Positions 25,124-34,705 of a DNA stretch of 64,000 nt are shown here, in pieces. The notes under the pieces are model-generated. The model saw nothing but the letters and a program-made list of their open reading frames with translations, was not told the DNA's origin and made no database searches. Within the stretch, counting starts at the first letter, position 1. Each line of letters opens with the position of its first letter. The DNA is from Chitinophagaceae bacterium (GTDB lineage Bacteria; Bacteroidota; Bacteroidia; Chitinophagales; Chitinophagaceae): contig JADKJC010000002.1 in assembly GCA_016722465.1 (NCBI GenBank), positions 1,068,501-1,132,500 of the forward strand, in the 5' to 3' direction. Position numbers and translations under genes: made by a program.

Positions 25124-26199
25124 TTGGTCATTTGTGTTGGTTGGTAATATTTTTTTCTAAGCCAGAATGCCACATTCACCAAGGCTATCAATGCCGGCAC
25201 TTCTACCAGGGGGCCAATTACTCCGGCAAACGCCTGCCCGCTATTGATGCCAAATACTCCAATGGCAACTGCTATCGCCAGTTCAAAATTGTTGCCTGCT
25301 GCAGTAAATGCTATCGATGCATTGGTAGAGTAATCAGCACCTAATTTTTTACCTATAAAAAAACTGGTGATGAACATGATGGCGAAATAAATTATAAGGG
25401 GAATGGCAATTCTTATTACATCCAGCGGTATTTGCACAATCAGTTCACCCTTTAAACTAAACATAATCACAATGGTGAAAAGCAATGCAATCAAAGTAAT
25501 AGGGGAAACAATGGGAATGAATTTTTGCTCATACCATACTTCACCTTTCAGTTTTAATAAAATAAATCTTGTGAGAAATCCTGCAGCGAATGGAATCCCC
25601 AAATAGACAGCCACACTTTTTGCGATCTGCCCTATTGTTATGTCTACAACAGAGCCTGTAATACCAAACAAAGGCGGAAGCAGTGTAACAAAAACATAAG
25701 CATATATACTATACAGCAATACCTGGAAGATGCTGTTCAAGGCAACCAGCCCGGCTGCATATTCCCTGCTGCCTTCAGCCAGTTCGTTCCATACAATTAC
25801 CATGGCGATACAACGGGCAAGCCCGATAAGAATCAAGCCCACCATATATTCAGGATAACCATGCAGGAAAACAATGGCAAGTATGAACATCAGTATGGGG
25901 CCTATGATCCAGTTGAGTAATAATGATGCCCCAAGCACCCTGGTGTTTTTAAATACTTCTTTTAGTTTATCATACTTTACTTTGGTAAAGGGCGGATACA
26001 TCATTAGAATAAGCCCAATTGCCAAAGGAATATTGGTTGTGCCGGTTGAAAAAGAATTGATAAACGTGGAGGAGGAAGGGAAAAAATACCCGATACCAAC
26101 ACCAACAACCATTGCCAGGAATATCCAGAGTGTGAGGTACCTGTCTAAAAAACTCAATTGCTTTCGTTCGTGTGCAGGTGCACAGTTGTTTGCTGACAT
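25120..26199 (-). CDS. acr3: ACR3 family arsenite efflux permease
   Basis: This 359-residue protein with ten predicted membrane helices exports arsenite. ACR3 marks are [24 protein letters not shown] at the start, [21 protein letters not shown] (conserved Cys of helix 4, thought to contact As(III)), and [28 protein letters not shown] near the end. It lies between arsN2 (23-base gap) and arsC (4-base overlap). Confidence 0.96.
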   Translation of the reverse strand: MSANNCAPAHERKQLSFLDRYLTLWIFLAMVVGVGIGYFFPSSSTFINSFSTGTTNIPLAIGLILMMYPPFTKVKYDKLKEVFKNTRVLGASLLLNWIIGPILMFILAIVFLHGYPEYMVGLILIGLARCIAMVIVWNELAEGSREYAAGLVALNSIFQVLLYSIYAYVFVTLLPPLFGITGSVVDITIGQIAKSVAVYLGIPFAAGFLTRFILLKLKGEVWYEQKFIPIVSPITLIALLFTIVIMFSLKGELIVQIPLDVIRIAIPLIIYFAIMFITSFFIGKKLGADYSTNASIAFTAAGNNFELAIAVAIGVFGINSGQAFAGVIGPLVEVPALIALVNVAFWLRKKYYQPTQMTK

Positions 26200-26222
26200 A
26201 GTTAATGCTGGTTATGCTGTAA

Positions 26223-26675
26223 TTAAATACGCTTCTTCATTACTATTGCAGAAGAAGGACAGAGTGATAAAAATTCAGCAGTTTGCTTTATTGAAACCGC
26301 TACAGCATCCCTTTCAATTGCACAGTATCCCTGCCGGTGAAAAAAATCTTTTGCAGTAGTGGTGAGCAGGTACATACATTCAATACCACTTTCCTTTGCA
26401 TACATTTCTATTTTTTCATTGATGATCTTTCCATAGCCTTTTCCCTGCTCCTCTTTTGCTACACTCACACTCCGGAGCAATGCACAGTCTTCAAAAATTT
26501 CAAGCCCGGCAGTACCAATGATCTTCTCTCCGTCCATTAATAAGTAGAGCAGTTTGTCATCGTCAAGGTCGGATGTGGGTAGTTGATGTTGTTGTAATAA
26601 AGCCATTGCCTGTTTTCTGTCTTCTTCAGTAAGGGCAATTTTTAAAGTTGTATTGTTTAATATTTGTTGTTGCAT
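26223..26675 (-). CDS. arsN2: GNAT acetyltransferase of the arsenic-resistance type ArsN2
   Basis: The protein has 150 residues with the GNAT acetyl-CoA loop in VSVAKEEQGKGYGKII. The ArsN2 pattern is present: GTAGLEIFEDCALLRSVSV, YLLTTTAKDFFHRQGY and, near the end, LCPSSAIVMKKR. ArsN2 proteins occur in ars operons. The related ArsN1 acetylates arsinothricin or phosphinothricin, but the ArsN2 substrate is not settled. It sits between arsM and acr3 on the same strand. Confidence 0.88.
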   Translation of the reverse strand: MQQQILNNTTLKIALTEEDRKQAMALLQQHQLPTSDLDDDKLLYLLMDGEKIIGTAGLEIFEDCALLRSVSVAKEEQGKGYGKIINEKIEMYAKESGIECMYLLTTTAKDFFHRQGYCAIERDAVAVSIKQTAEFLSLCPSSAIVMKKRI

Positions 26676-26738
26676 GATGTTTCAATTAACCAATGAAATG
26701 GTATGGAAGTCAAGTTTTAAAAACTTGACTTCCTTGTT

Positions 26739-27596
26739 TCAGCAGCATCCGCTTCCCGGCTCACAGCAATTCCTGTCATCCTTTGCCGGCTTTTCGGCAT
26801 ACACTGTAATACTGGTGATCTTTGTATTCCCGTTCTTATATTCCGCAATTTCATCCGCACTTAAATAATTCGCCAGTATTCCATCTGGTATAACGATGGC
26901 CTTATCTTTTTGAAGCGTAATATTTTTAAAGCCTGCGGCTTCTATAATTTCTAAATACACCTGCTTTTGAATGGCTCCGCTCACACAGCCTGCATACAGT
27001 TCGGCCACTTCCTTCCACTTAACCGGCAACGCTCCTTCCAGCACAATATCAGAAATAGAAAAATGCCCGCCAGGTTTTAACACCCTGAAAATTTCACTGA
27101 TTACTTTGTGTTTGTTGGGCACTAAATTCAACACACAATTACTTACAATCACATTGGCAAAGTTGCTGGTTACGGGCATGTCGTCAATATCACCCAACCT
27201 GAATTCAACATTGTTCAATCCCAGTTTCTCTGCATTGGCCCTGGCTTTGGCAATCATTGCTTCGGTAAAATCGATACCAATTACTTTACCTTTTTCGCCA
27301 ACAAAGCGGCGTGCAATAAAGGCATCGTTACCGGCTCCGCTGCCAAGGTCAATAACGGTATCGCCTTCTTTTATTTTTGCAAATTCTGTTGGTAACCCAC
27401 AGCCCAGGCCAAGGTCTGCATCGGGGTTGTATCCTTTCAGTTTGGTATAATCATCAGCCATAATATTGTACACTTCATCTCCACAACAGGAGGAAGTGGC
27501 ACCACAGCAGGAAGTGGCATTCTGTGTTTGGCTTTGTTCTGCAATAGCAGTGTACTTTTCTCTTACGAGTGCTTTCATTTGTGAATCGTTGTTCAT
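26739..27596 (-). CDS. arsM: Arsenite S-adenosylmethionine methyltransferase
   Basis: The enzyme has about 285 residues. Motif I is IDLGSGAGNDAFIARRFVG; GIDFTEAMIAKA and RVLKPGGHFSISDIV complete the Rossmann methyltransferase. Cysteine positions fit ArsM: NATSCCGATSSCCG before the domain, GLGCGLP, VSNCVLNL and AGCVSGA for As(III) binding. The tail ends NCCEPGSGCC, a metal-binding style seen in ArsM proteins. It methylates arsenite stepwise. The ATG at 27596 is favoured over an upstream GTG. It is the second gene of the operon, 150 bases after arsR. Confidence 0.94.
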   Translation of the reverse strand: MNNDSQMKALVREKYTAIAEQSQTQNATSCCGATSSCCGDEVYNIMADDYTKLKGYNPDADLGLGCGLPTEFAKIKEGDTVIDLGSGAGNDAFIARRFVGEKGKVIGIDFTEAMIAKARANAEKLGLNNVEFRLGDIDDMPVTSNFANVIVSNCVLNLVPNKHKVISEIFRVLKPGGHFSISDIVLEGALPVKWKEVAELYAGCVSGAIQKQVYLEIIEAAGFKNITLQKDKAIVIPDGILANYLSADEIAEYKNGNTKITSITVYAEKPAKDDRNCCEPGSGCC

Positions 27597-27715
27597 AGTT
27601 TTACTATTTGCCCCCACCTCAGTTATCTAACGGATGATAAGGAAGTTTAAAAATAATTTTTATGACAAAATCTTACTTTTTCTAACATAATCTTCGCAAC
27701 GATCTCCTCCATTTC

Positions 27716-27732
27716 CCTCCCCACCGGGGAGG
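27716..27732. repeat. CCTCCCC hairpin, interspersed-repeat type
   Basis: CCTCCCC-ACC-GGGGAGG is a 7-bp perfect stem with a 3-nt loop, followed by ATAGGTGGGG. Similar CCTCCCC...GGGGAGG units occur as scattered intergenic elements in Chitinophagaceae, by general knowledge. It lies between arsM and arsR and could weaken read-through. Confidence 0.5.
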
Positions 27733-27746
27733 ATAGGTGGGGCCGC

Positions 27747-28082
27747 TTAACAGCATGACTTTTCGTTCTGCACTTTCAGTTTATTAAATAAAAAACTGAA
27801 TTCCCCCATAAATCTTTCAAAGGCTTTCCAGTTAATGCAGTAGCAGCTTTTCGGCCCATCAACCGTTCCGTTGATCAGCCCGGCATTTTTCAATTCCTTT
27901 AAATGCTGCGATACGGTGGACTGGGCAAGTGGCAATACTTCCACAATCTCACCGCAAATACATTCATTGTGTTGCGCCAGTACCTTCAATATGGCGATAC
28001 GTGCAGGATGTGCCAGTGCTTTGGCAAATGCTGCCAGTTCCTGCTCCTTCTGACTGAATTCTTCTTTTTTATGAATGGCCAT
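27747..28082 (-). CDS. arsR: ArsR/SmtB family arsenic-responsive repressor
   Basis: This 111-residue winged-helix regulator has [15 protein letters not shown], the metal-site region [13 protein letters not shown] (Cys-x-Cys), the recognition helix [19 protein letters not shown], and C-terminal cysteines CYCINW and KSCC that may add As(III) ligands. As(III) binding should release it from DNA and switch on arsM-arsN2-acr3-arsC. It is the first gene of the operon, and palindromic candidate operators overlap its promoter (28087-28186). Confidence 0.95.
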   Translation of the reverse strand: MAIHKKEEFSQKEQELAAFAKALAHPARIAILKVLAQHNECICGEIVEVLPLAQSTVSQHLKELKNAGLINGTVDGPKSCYCINWKAFERFMGEFSFLFNKLKVQNEKSCC

Positions 28083-28086
28083 CTTT

Positions 28087-28186
28087 ATCGTTTTTTACGA
28101 TGATTGTGTTCATTAAAAAAGACATTTAAAATGTCCAAATCAATTACATATCGCAAATATACGATTAAGTACTTTTTATTTCCAAA
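28087..28186 (-). promoter_or_regulatory. ars operon promoter with candidate ArsR operators
   Basis: On the minus strand a -33-like TTTG (28183-28186) and a -7 box TATATTTG (28154-28161), 21 bases apart, fit the Bacteroidota promoter pattern. The -7 box sits inside an ATCG-N8-CGAT dyad (28150-28165). A second dyad, ATCGT-N5-ACGAT (28087-28101), lies just before the arsR start, and a third, GACATTT-A-AAATGTC (28121-28135), lies between them. ArsR-type repressors bind such dyads, but which one is used cannot be told. The rest of the gap to rfbB at 28397 shows only a TACTTTTG -7-like box at 28367. Confidence 0.55.
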
Positions 28187-28396
28187 TTTTCGCCAGGTTA
28201 TTTTTTTGTGGGGGAATCAAGATGAAGGCCAGGTTAACATAAAAGGGCACTTCTTAAGTCATTTCAACATATCACTACCGTTAGATCAGCTTTTTGGGAA
28301 GAAATCAGTAGCCCGCCCCATTTTAAATCAAGCCTAACGAAATAGCCCTGCATGGCGAATTATTTATACTTTTGCCATCACTTAAAAAATTGCTTT

Positions 28397-29449
28397 ATGC
28401 ACAAGATACTGATTACCGGTGGGGCTGGCTTTATTGGTTCGCATTTAACCCGGTTGTTTGTTACAAAGTACCCCGATTATAACATTGTAAATATTGATAA
28501 ACTTACCTACGCCGGCAACCTCGAAAACCTGAAGGATATTGAAGATGCACCCAATTATACCTTTGTAAGAGGAGATATTACCGATGCCGGTTTACTTAAA
28601 GAACTCTTCGATATCCACCAGTTTACTGCCGTGCTGCATTGCGCCGCCGAAAGCCATGTGGACAGGAGCATTACCGATCCTTTGGCATTTATTACTACTA
28701 ATGTGGTAGGTACTGCCACTTTGCTTCACACGGCCAGGCAGTATTGGAATGGAGCTTACGAGAACAAAATTTTTTACCACATCAGTACCGATGAAGTATA
28801 TGGCTCTTTGGGAGAAACCGGCTTTTTCACAGAAGAAACTGCTTACGATCCAAGAAGCCCCTACTCGGCATCCAAAGCTTCCAGCGATCATATCGTAAGG
28901 GCGTTTTACCATACCTATCATTTACCGGTTAAAATTTCCAACTGCAGCAATAACTACGGACCTTTTCATTTTCCGGAAAAACTGATTCCTCTCTGTATTC
29001 ACAATATCATCAATAATAAACCACTCCCTATTTACGGCAAGGGCGAAAATGTAAGGGATTGGCTGTATGTGGAAGACCATGTAAGGGCCATTGATGTAAT
29101 TTTCCACACCGGCAAAGTGGGAGAAACTTACAATATTGGCGGCCATAATGAGTGGACCAATATCGCCCTGGTAAAAGAACTGTGCAGGCAGATGGATGAA
29201 AAGCTGGGGAGAGACAAAGGCGAATCAGAAAAACTCATTACTTATGTAAAAGACAGGGCCGGCCATGATCTGCGCTATGCTATCGATGCCACAAAACTAA
29301 AAGACCAATTAGGCTGGCTGCCCTCTTTGCAATTTGAAGAAGGCATTTCAAAAACCATTGACTGGTATTTGAACAACAGCGAATGGTTGCAACATGTAAC
29401 TTCAGGTAATTATCAACACTATTACGAACAACAATACGATAAACGTTAA
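28397..29449 (+). CDS. rfbB: dTDP-glucose 4,6-dehydratase
   Basis: The enzyme has 350 residues and is an extended short-chain dehydrogenase. NAD binds at [16 protein letters not shown], and the sugar-nucleotide pocket shows [13 protein letters not shown]. The catalytic triad is in [12 protein letters not shown] and [12 protein letters not shown] (Tyr-x3-Lys). [15 protein letters not shown] and [17 protein letters not shown] are RmlB marks. It makes dTDP-4-keto-6-deoxyglucose. The start is the ATG at 28397 (MHKILITGG). It begins the polysaccharide cluster, 10 bases before rfbA. Confidence 0.97.
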   Translation: MHKILITGGAGFIGSHLTRLFVTKYPDYNIVNIDKLTYAGNLENLKDIEDAPNYTFVRGDITDAGLLKELFDIHQFTAVLHCAAESHVDRSITDPLAFITTNVVGTATLLHTARQYWNGAYENKIFYHISTDEVYGSLGETGFFTEETAYDPRSPYSASKASSDHIVRAFYHTYHLPVKISNCSNNYGPFHFPEKLIPLCIHNIINNKPLPIYGKGENVRDWLYVEDHVRAIDVIFHTGKVGETYNIGGHNEWTNIALVKELCRQMDEKLGRDKGESEKLITYVKDRAGHDLRYAIDATKLKDQLGWLPSLQFEEGISKTIDWYLNNSEWLQHVTSGNYQHYYEQQYDKR

Positions 29450-29459
29450 TCGGCGAACC

Positions 29460-30320
29460 ATGAAAGGAATCATACTAGCAGGCGGAAGCGGCACAAGGCT
29501 CTATCCCATCACCATGGGCATCAGCAAACAACTCATGCCGATTTATGATAAACCCATGATCTATTATCCGCTAAGCACACTTATGCTGGCCGGAATTAAC
29601 GAAATACTGATCATCACCACACCTGATGATCAAAGCCAGTTTGTACGTTTATTGGGCGATGGCTCTCAATGGGGTTGCAAAATTGAATATGCCAAACAGG
29701 AAATACCCAACGGTCTCGCCCAGGCATTTGTAATTGGCGAAAAATTCATCGGTAAGGACAGTGTGGCCCTGGTGCTGGGAGACAATATTTTTTACGGTAC
29801 TGGCTTCAGTAAATTGCTGCAGGAATCTGCCAATCCAGAAGGGGCTGTGATCTTTGCTTATCCTGTAAGCGATCCGGAAAGATATGGGGTAGTTGAATTT
29901 GATCCAGCCTTTAATGCGCTGAGTATTGAAGAGAAACCGGAACTTCCCAAGAGCAATTATGCAGTACCCGGCCTTTACTTTTATGACAACGAAGTAGTTA
30001 CAATTGCAAAAAATATTGCACCCAGCCCCAGGGGCGAATATGAAATTACTGATGTAAATAAAACCTATCTGCAAAATAAAAAGCTCAAAGTGGGCGTTTT
30101 AAACAGAGGATTCGCCTGGTTAGACACCGGAACCTTTGAGAGTTTAAGCGACGCAAGCGAATATGTACGGGTAATTGAACAACGGCAGGGCCTAAAAATA
30201 GGCTGCCCGGAAGAAATTGCCTGGCGCATGGGCTACATTACAAGGGAACAATTGCTGAACGAAGCGGAAAAACTTAAAAAAAGTGGTTACGGTGAATACC
30301 TCAGGAGAATCGCTAAGTAA
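29460..30320 (+). CDS. rfbA: Glucose-1-phosphate thymidylyltransferase
   Basis: The enzyme has 286 residues and makes dTDP-glucose from dTTP and glucose-1-phosphate. The nucleotide loop is [20 protein letters not shown], followed by [27 protein letters not shown] (metal Asp), YGVVEF and [11 protein letters not shown]. The length and the pattern YLRRIAK near the end fit RmlA. With rfbB it supplies dTDP-4-keto-6-deoxyglucose; rfbC and rfbD are not in this cluster. Confidence 0.97.
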   Translation: MKGIILAGGSGTRLYPITMGISKQLMPIYDKPMIYYPLSTLMLAGINEILIITTPDDQSQFVRLLGDGSQWGCKIEYAKQEIPNGLAQAFVIGEKFIGKDSVALVLGDNIFYGTGFSKLLQESANPEGAVIFAYPVSDPERYGVVEFDPAFNALSIEEKPELPKSNYAVPGLYFYDNEVVTIAKNIAPSPRGEYEITDVNKTYLQNKKLKVGVLNRGFAWLDTGTFESLSDASEYVRVIEQRQGLKIGCPEEIAWRMGYITREQLLNEAEKLKKSGYGEYLRRIAK

Positions 30321-30352
30321 AACTTAAGCGTTATCCAATTCCGTAATTGCAG

Positions 30353-31315
30353 ATGAACATCCAATTAGTCAATCCGTTTAACAAGAACCTGCTTTCGCTG
30401 GCTGCTGAAGGGCTGATGGAAAATTGTGCCCTCATCTTCCCCAAAAAAAATGGTGCTTACCGCATTGTAAGCGATGATAATTACACAGGCAATTTTGGTT
30501 ACCAATGGAATAAATATGCAGGTACCCAGGTAGATAAAGCCAGCAAACTACAGATCAGCAAGACCCGTTTTTTTGCAGAAACCAACTGGGATAAAGAAGA
30601 CCTTGCCGGGAAAAATATATTAGAAGTTGGCTCTGGCGCCGGGCGCTTCACCCAAATTTTACTGGATCATACCAACGCCAATGTTTACAGTGTTGATTAC
30701 AGCAACGCCGTGGAAGCCAACTTTCAAAATAATGGCCCCAACGATAGATTAAACCTCTTCCAGGCAAGTATTTACGAAATGCCTTTTGCCAAAGCACAGT
30801 TTGATAAAGTGCTTTGCCTTGGCGTATTACAACACACTCCAAACTTTGAACAATCTGTAAAGGCATTGATAGAAATGGTGAAGCCCGGTGGCGAACTGGT
30901 GGTTGATTTTTATGGCATCAATGGTTTCTGGACCAAGCTACATGCAAAATACATGTACCGTCCTTTTACCAAAAACATGACTCATGAAAAACTCAACAGC
31001 CTGATAGAAAGCAATATTGACTGGATGATCAAAACAAACCTGTTCTTCTCAAAAATTGGTTTGGGAAAAATAATGAATCGTTTTATTCCTGTATGTGATA
31101 TTGAAGGCACATTGCCAACCAATATTCCTTACAAGCAGTTGAGAGAACTCTGTGTGCTGGATACATTCGATATGTATTCACCGGAATACGACAATCCGAA
31201 AAGAATAAAAACGGTGGCTGATTGGTTTAAAAAGTTTGGGATGGAGGATGTATGGGGTGGAAAGATACAGTATGATAACTGTGTGGCTTCGGTGGTTAAG
31301 GGAATAAAAAAATAG
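30353..31315 (+). CDS. Class I SAM-dependent methyltransferase, polysaccharide cluster
   Basis: The product has 320 residues. A pre-domain of about 75 residues (YRIVSDDNYTGNFGYQWNKY) precedes the SAM motif ILEVGSGAGRFTQILLDH. VYSVDYSNA, FDKVLCLGVLQHTP and MVKPGGELVVDFYG follow. The NFGYQW segment is typical of methyltransferases that act beside sugar-biosynthesis genes. A glycan or sugar-nucleotide intermediate is the likely acceptor, inferred from its place after rfbBA. The ATG at 30353 is chosen; a TTG two codons upstream is an alternative. Confidence 0.82.
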   Translation: MNIQLVNPFNKNLLSLAAEGLMENCALIFPKKNGAYRIVSDDNYTGNFGYQWNKYAGTQVDKASKLQISKTRFFAETNWDKEDLAGKNILEVGSGAGRFTQILLDHTNANVYSVDYSNAVEANFQNNGPNDRLNLFQASIYEMPFAKAQFDKVLCLGVLQHTPNFEQSVKALIEMVKPGGELVVDFYGINGFWTKLHAKYMYRPFTKNMTHEKLNSLIESNIDWMIKTNLFFSKIGLGKIMNRFIPVCDIEGTLPTNIPYKQLRELCVLDTFDMYSPEYDNPKRIKTVADWFKKFGMEDVWGGKIQYDNCVASVVKGIKK

Positions 31316-31483
31316 TTTTTGCAGGCATTTGTCCATAACTCATCATCGTTGTGAACTTATTCTGTTATTTTTTTTTAGTAAAAAGAAAGAATAATCTCAC
31401 TTGTGCTCCCTGTCTTTCATGGCAGCAATAGCTTTAAAACATAAACAGTACAGCAACATTAAAAAATATTCTTGATAAAATAA

Positions 31484-32776
31484 ATGGCAACAATATCCGG
31501 CATATTAAAATTTGGAAAAAGCAGGGAGATGCGTTCAGTCGCCATCTACACTTTCTCTAACTTTTTCAGCAAGGGCGTTTCCTTTCTGCTGCTGTTCTAT
31601 TTTGCCCATGCGTTAACAGAAGCTGATTTTGGCCTGCTGAACTTATTCAGCAATGGTATTCTTTTTTTAATGCCCTTTGTTTCGATGGGTATACTGCAAT
31701 CGGTAAATACGGAATATTTCAAAAAAGACAACAAGGAGTTCAGCAATTTCTTCAGTACCACACTCATGATGCCAATGATTGTAACATTGCTGGCAATACT
31801 GTTGTTTTTTGTATTCAGGACCCAACTACAACAACGCTATTCTTTCCCTACTGTTTTTGCATTGCTCATACCATTAATCACCCTCTTCAACTTTCTGAAT
31901 GAACATTTGATCAATATGGTGCGTAACAGCAACGATCCCATGAAATACCTGTTCGTTAATATCGGCAGGTTACTGGCAGAGATCACACTGGCCGTCTTCT
32001 TCATCAGCGCACTGGAGTTTGGCTGGATGGGCAGGGTAATGGGTATTTTTATTTCTTACTTCATGGTGGCCATGTATGCTTTCTTTTATTTTAAAGAGCG
32101 TGGATTTATTGTACCGGTCATCCGCAAAAAATATATTTACAACGAACTCCTTTACAGCGTACCCATCATTGTAATGCAGGTAGGTGTGTTCTGCATGGGT
32201 TCATCCGCAGGCTATTTCATAGAGTATTTTACGCATGATTTTGCACAGGTAGGTGTGTTCAGTATTGCAGCCACCTTTGGTTCTATCATCATTGTACTTT
32301 GCACAGCCATGCTGCAATACACGTATCCCAAAATTTACAGCCTGCTCAGTGAGCAAAGGATCAATTATGCAGCCATCCGCTGGCATTTACTGTTTTATGC
32401 AGGTGTAATGTTGCTGGGCACAGGCATTGTTATTATTGCAACACCAATCGCCTACAATATAATGCTGAAACAATCTTACCAGGCAGGTTTGTCATATTAC
32501 TTCTTTATTTGTTTTGGTTATTTTTTCTGGAGCATTAGCTATTTTCTCTATGCCTTTATGCTCTACAACAAAGAGAAGAGAAAAATATTATTTGCATCAC
32601 TACTTTCTGTGATTGTAAGTGTGGTCTCTCATACTTTATTCATCAAATACCTGGGAGCTTATGGTGCAGCGGTTTCCATGTGTGTGGTATATTTTATTGT
32701 TTTGCTTATCACTATATTTTTTGTCCGTAAATATTTAACCCTTTTATTTTCCAATAACCTGTCCAAAGCTGTTTAA
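31484..32776 (+). CDS. Polysaccharide flippase (Wzx/MATE-like)
   Basis: The product has 430 residues and about 12 to 14 hydrophobic segments. It starts RSVAIYTFSNFFSKGVSFLLLFYFAHALTEADFGLLNLF, the usual beginning of oligosaccharide flippases (membrane-bound sugar-unit export across the inner membrane). No signal peptide is seen. It follows a 168-base gap after the methyltransferase and is one base before the FkbM gene. The cargo is presumably the lipid-linked unit built by this cluster. Confidence 0.88.
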   Translation: MATISGILKFGKSREMRSVAIYTFSNFFSKGVSFLLLFYFAHALTEADFGLLNLFSNGILFLMPFVSMGILQSVNTEYFKKDNKEFSNFFSTTLMMPMIVTLLAILLFFVFRTQLQQRYSFPTVFALLIPLITLFNFLNEHLINMVRNSNDPMKYLFVNIGRLLAEITLAVFFISALEFGWMGRVMGIFISYFMVAMYAFFYFKERGFIVPVIRKKYIYNELLYSVPIIVMQVGVFCMGSSAGYFIEYFTHDFAQVGVFSIAATFGSIIIVLCTAMLQYTYPKIYSLLSEQRINYAAIRWHLLFYAGVMLLGTGIVIIATPIAYNIMLKQSYQAGLSYYFFICFGYFFWSISYFLYAFMLYNKEKRKILFASLLSVIVSVVSHTLFIKYLGAYGAAVSMCVVYFIVLLITIFFVRKYLTLLFSNNLSKAV

Positions 32777-32777
32777 C

Positions 32778-33554
32778 ATGATCAATACAAAACCCATTTA
32801 TTCATTTTTAGAAACCATCACGTTTGGCAAGGGACTACACAAAACAGTGAATGGTGTAAGAGTAAAATTACCGGCAAAATACATCCGCTATTTTCCCTCT
32901 AACTATGAAGAAGATAATTTTGCTTTTTTAAAATCATGCTGCGGTGATGGTGCTACCATTTTGGACATTGGTGCACACATTGGCTTATTCTCCACCATCG
33001 CAGCAAAAGCAGCGGGTGAATATGGAAAAGTGTTTCCATTTGAACCGGCACCCAATACCGTTCCTGTATTGCAACAAACAATTCGTATCAATCACTTGGG
33101 TCATTTGATAAGTCCTGTAAACCAGGCCATGGGCAGGGAAGTGGGAAAGATCAGTTTCTTTGTTTCCGATGCAGAAGCCGACAACAGCAACAGCCTTGTT
33201 TCTTATAAAGAAGACAGGAAACTGAATGCGGTGGAAGTGGAAGTAAATACCATTGATAATTTTGTTGTCAGCAAAAACCTGAGCAAAGTGAATTTCATCA
33301 AGATTGATGTGGAAGGTGCAGAATACGACACACTCCTTGGCGGTATTGAAGTATTTAAAAAATACAGGCCGCACTTTATATTAGCCATACACCCGGAGCC
33401 AATTGAAAAAAAGGGAGATAAGCTGGAAGATATTTATGACCTGTTGCTGCAACTAAATTATAATATTGTTTACAACGGGCAGCCCATTTCAAAAGAAGTT
33501 TTTTGTAAGAACAGGGAATTAATTGACCTGCACCTTACACCCGGGAAAATATAA
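32778..33554 (+). CDS. FkbM family methyltransferase
   Basis: The product has 258 residues. The SAM-binding motif is ATILDIGAHIGLFSTIAAKAAG, then VFPFEPAPNTVPVL and NFIKIDVEGAEYDTLLGG, the FkbM hallmark. The C-terminus has FILAIHPEPI. FkbM enzymes O-methylate sugars and related groups. It starts one base after the flippase stop, so they are co-translated. Confidence 0.93.
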   Translation: MINTKPIYSFLETITFGKGLHKTVNGVRVKLPAKYIRYFPSNYEEDNFAFLKSCCGDGATILDIGAHIGLFSTIAAKAAGEYGKVFPFEPAPNTVPVLQQTIRINHLGHLISPVNQAMGREVGKISFFVSDAEADNSNSLVSYKEDRKLNAVEVEVNTIDNFVVSKNLSKVNFIKIDVEGAEYDTLLGGIEVFKKYRPHFILAIHPEPIEKKGDKLEDIYDLLLQLNYNIVYNGQPISKEVFCKNRELIDLHLTPGKI

Positions 33555-33566
33555 ATCTTGTAACTG

Positions 33567-34667
33567 ATGAAAAAAACGATCCTGCATATCATAGATAACC
33601 TTGGCCGCGGCGGCGCAGAAACCATGCTGGTAACGGTGGTAAAACAACTCCCGGAGTACAACAACATCATCGTAACACTTTCATCAGAAAATGAATTCGG
33701 CAAGGAAGTGGAAGGGCAGGATGTTTTTTGCCTGAACATGCATTCTCCATTGCAGGTTCCCTTTGCTGCCATTCGGTTGAGAAAAATCATCAAAGAAAAT
33801 AATGTTAGTATTGTACACAGTCATTTATTCTGGAGTACAATAGTAGCAAGATTGGGTGTTCCCAAAAATACTCCGTTAATCACTACCATACATGCGTTTG
33901 TTGCTTCCTCCATTGAGTACAAACCCTGGCACATGAAGCTGATAGAAAAGTACACCTACAAAATCAGAAAGAGCAAAATTGTGGCAGTGGCTAAAGGTGC
34001 CCTGGAAGAATACTTTAGCTTTATCAATGTAACGCCGCATAATGCCTGCCATCTCTATACATTTGTAGACACCAGTGTTTTTAAAGGCGCTTCTGAAAAA
34101 ACAAGTTCCGAAACTTTCCGTTTGGTGACCGTTGGAAATTTAAAAGAACAAAAAGATCATCGCTTTTTACTGGAAGCATTCAAGGAACTGAAAGATGAAA
34201 ATATCCACCTGGATATTTATGGCAAAGGCCCCCTGCAGGGAGAGCTGCAGCAAACAATTGACCAGCATCAGTTAAATGTCACCCTAAAAGGACAGGTGAC
34301 CGATATACAGGAGCAGATAGGCCGCTACGATCTTTTTGTGATGTCTTCCCTGTATGAAGGCTTTGCCCTTAGTGTGCTGGAAGCAATGGCACTCGGTATG
34401 CCAACACTGCTCACCGATATTGCCTCCTTTAAAGAGCAGTGTGATGATACAGCAGCCTATTATAAACTCGGCAGTAAAAATGATTTTGTAATACAATTAC
34501 TGGCACTAAAAAATAACCGTCAGCAACTGGCCTTCCTCAGCCGCAACTGCAGAAAAAGAGCGCTGGAAAATTACACCCTTCAAAAACACCTGCAGGGACT
34601 GAAAACAATTTACAGCGATACCCTTACCGAAAGGCAGCCTGCACTGGCGCTTAGCTTTGCGAAATAA
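33567..34667 (+). CDS. Glycosyltransferase family 4
   Basis: The product has 366 residues with a GT-B fold. The N-terminal donor/acceptor half starts ILHIIDNLGRGGAETMLV. The GT4 sugar-nucleotide site is in VTVGNLKEQKDHRFLLEAF, LDIYGKGPLQGEL and SSLYEGFALSVLEAMALGMP (E-x7-E). It adds a sugar to the lipid-linked repeat; the donor is not predictable. It lies 12 bases after the FkbM gene. Confidence 0.94.
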   Translation: MKKTILHIIDNLGRGGAETMLVTVVKQLPEYNNIIVTLSSENEFGKEVEGQDVFCLNMHSPLQVPFAAIRLRKIIKENNVSIVHSHLFWSTIVARLGVPKNTPLITTIHAFVASSIEYKPWHMKLIEKYTYKIRKSKIVAVAKGALEEYFSFINVTPHNACHLYTFVDTSVFKGASEKTSSETFRLVTVGNLKEQKDHRFLLEAFKELKDENIHLDIYGKGPLQGELQQTIDQHQLNVTLKGQVTDIQEQIGRYDLFVMSSLYEGFALSVLEAMALGMPTLLTDIASFKEQCDDTAAYYKLGSKNDFVIQLLALKNNRQQLAFLSRNCRKRALENYTLQKHLQGLKTIYSDTLTERQPALALSFAK

Positions 34668-34705
34668 TAATTCCCTATTTTCGTTTTGTTACAAACACCC
34701 GGTAC

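Noticed and set aside
28104..28337. 77-codon plus-strand frame in the ars-rfbB gap
   Set aside because: It overlaps the ars promoter dyads, has no family pattern, and its composition follows the A/T-rich sequence.
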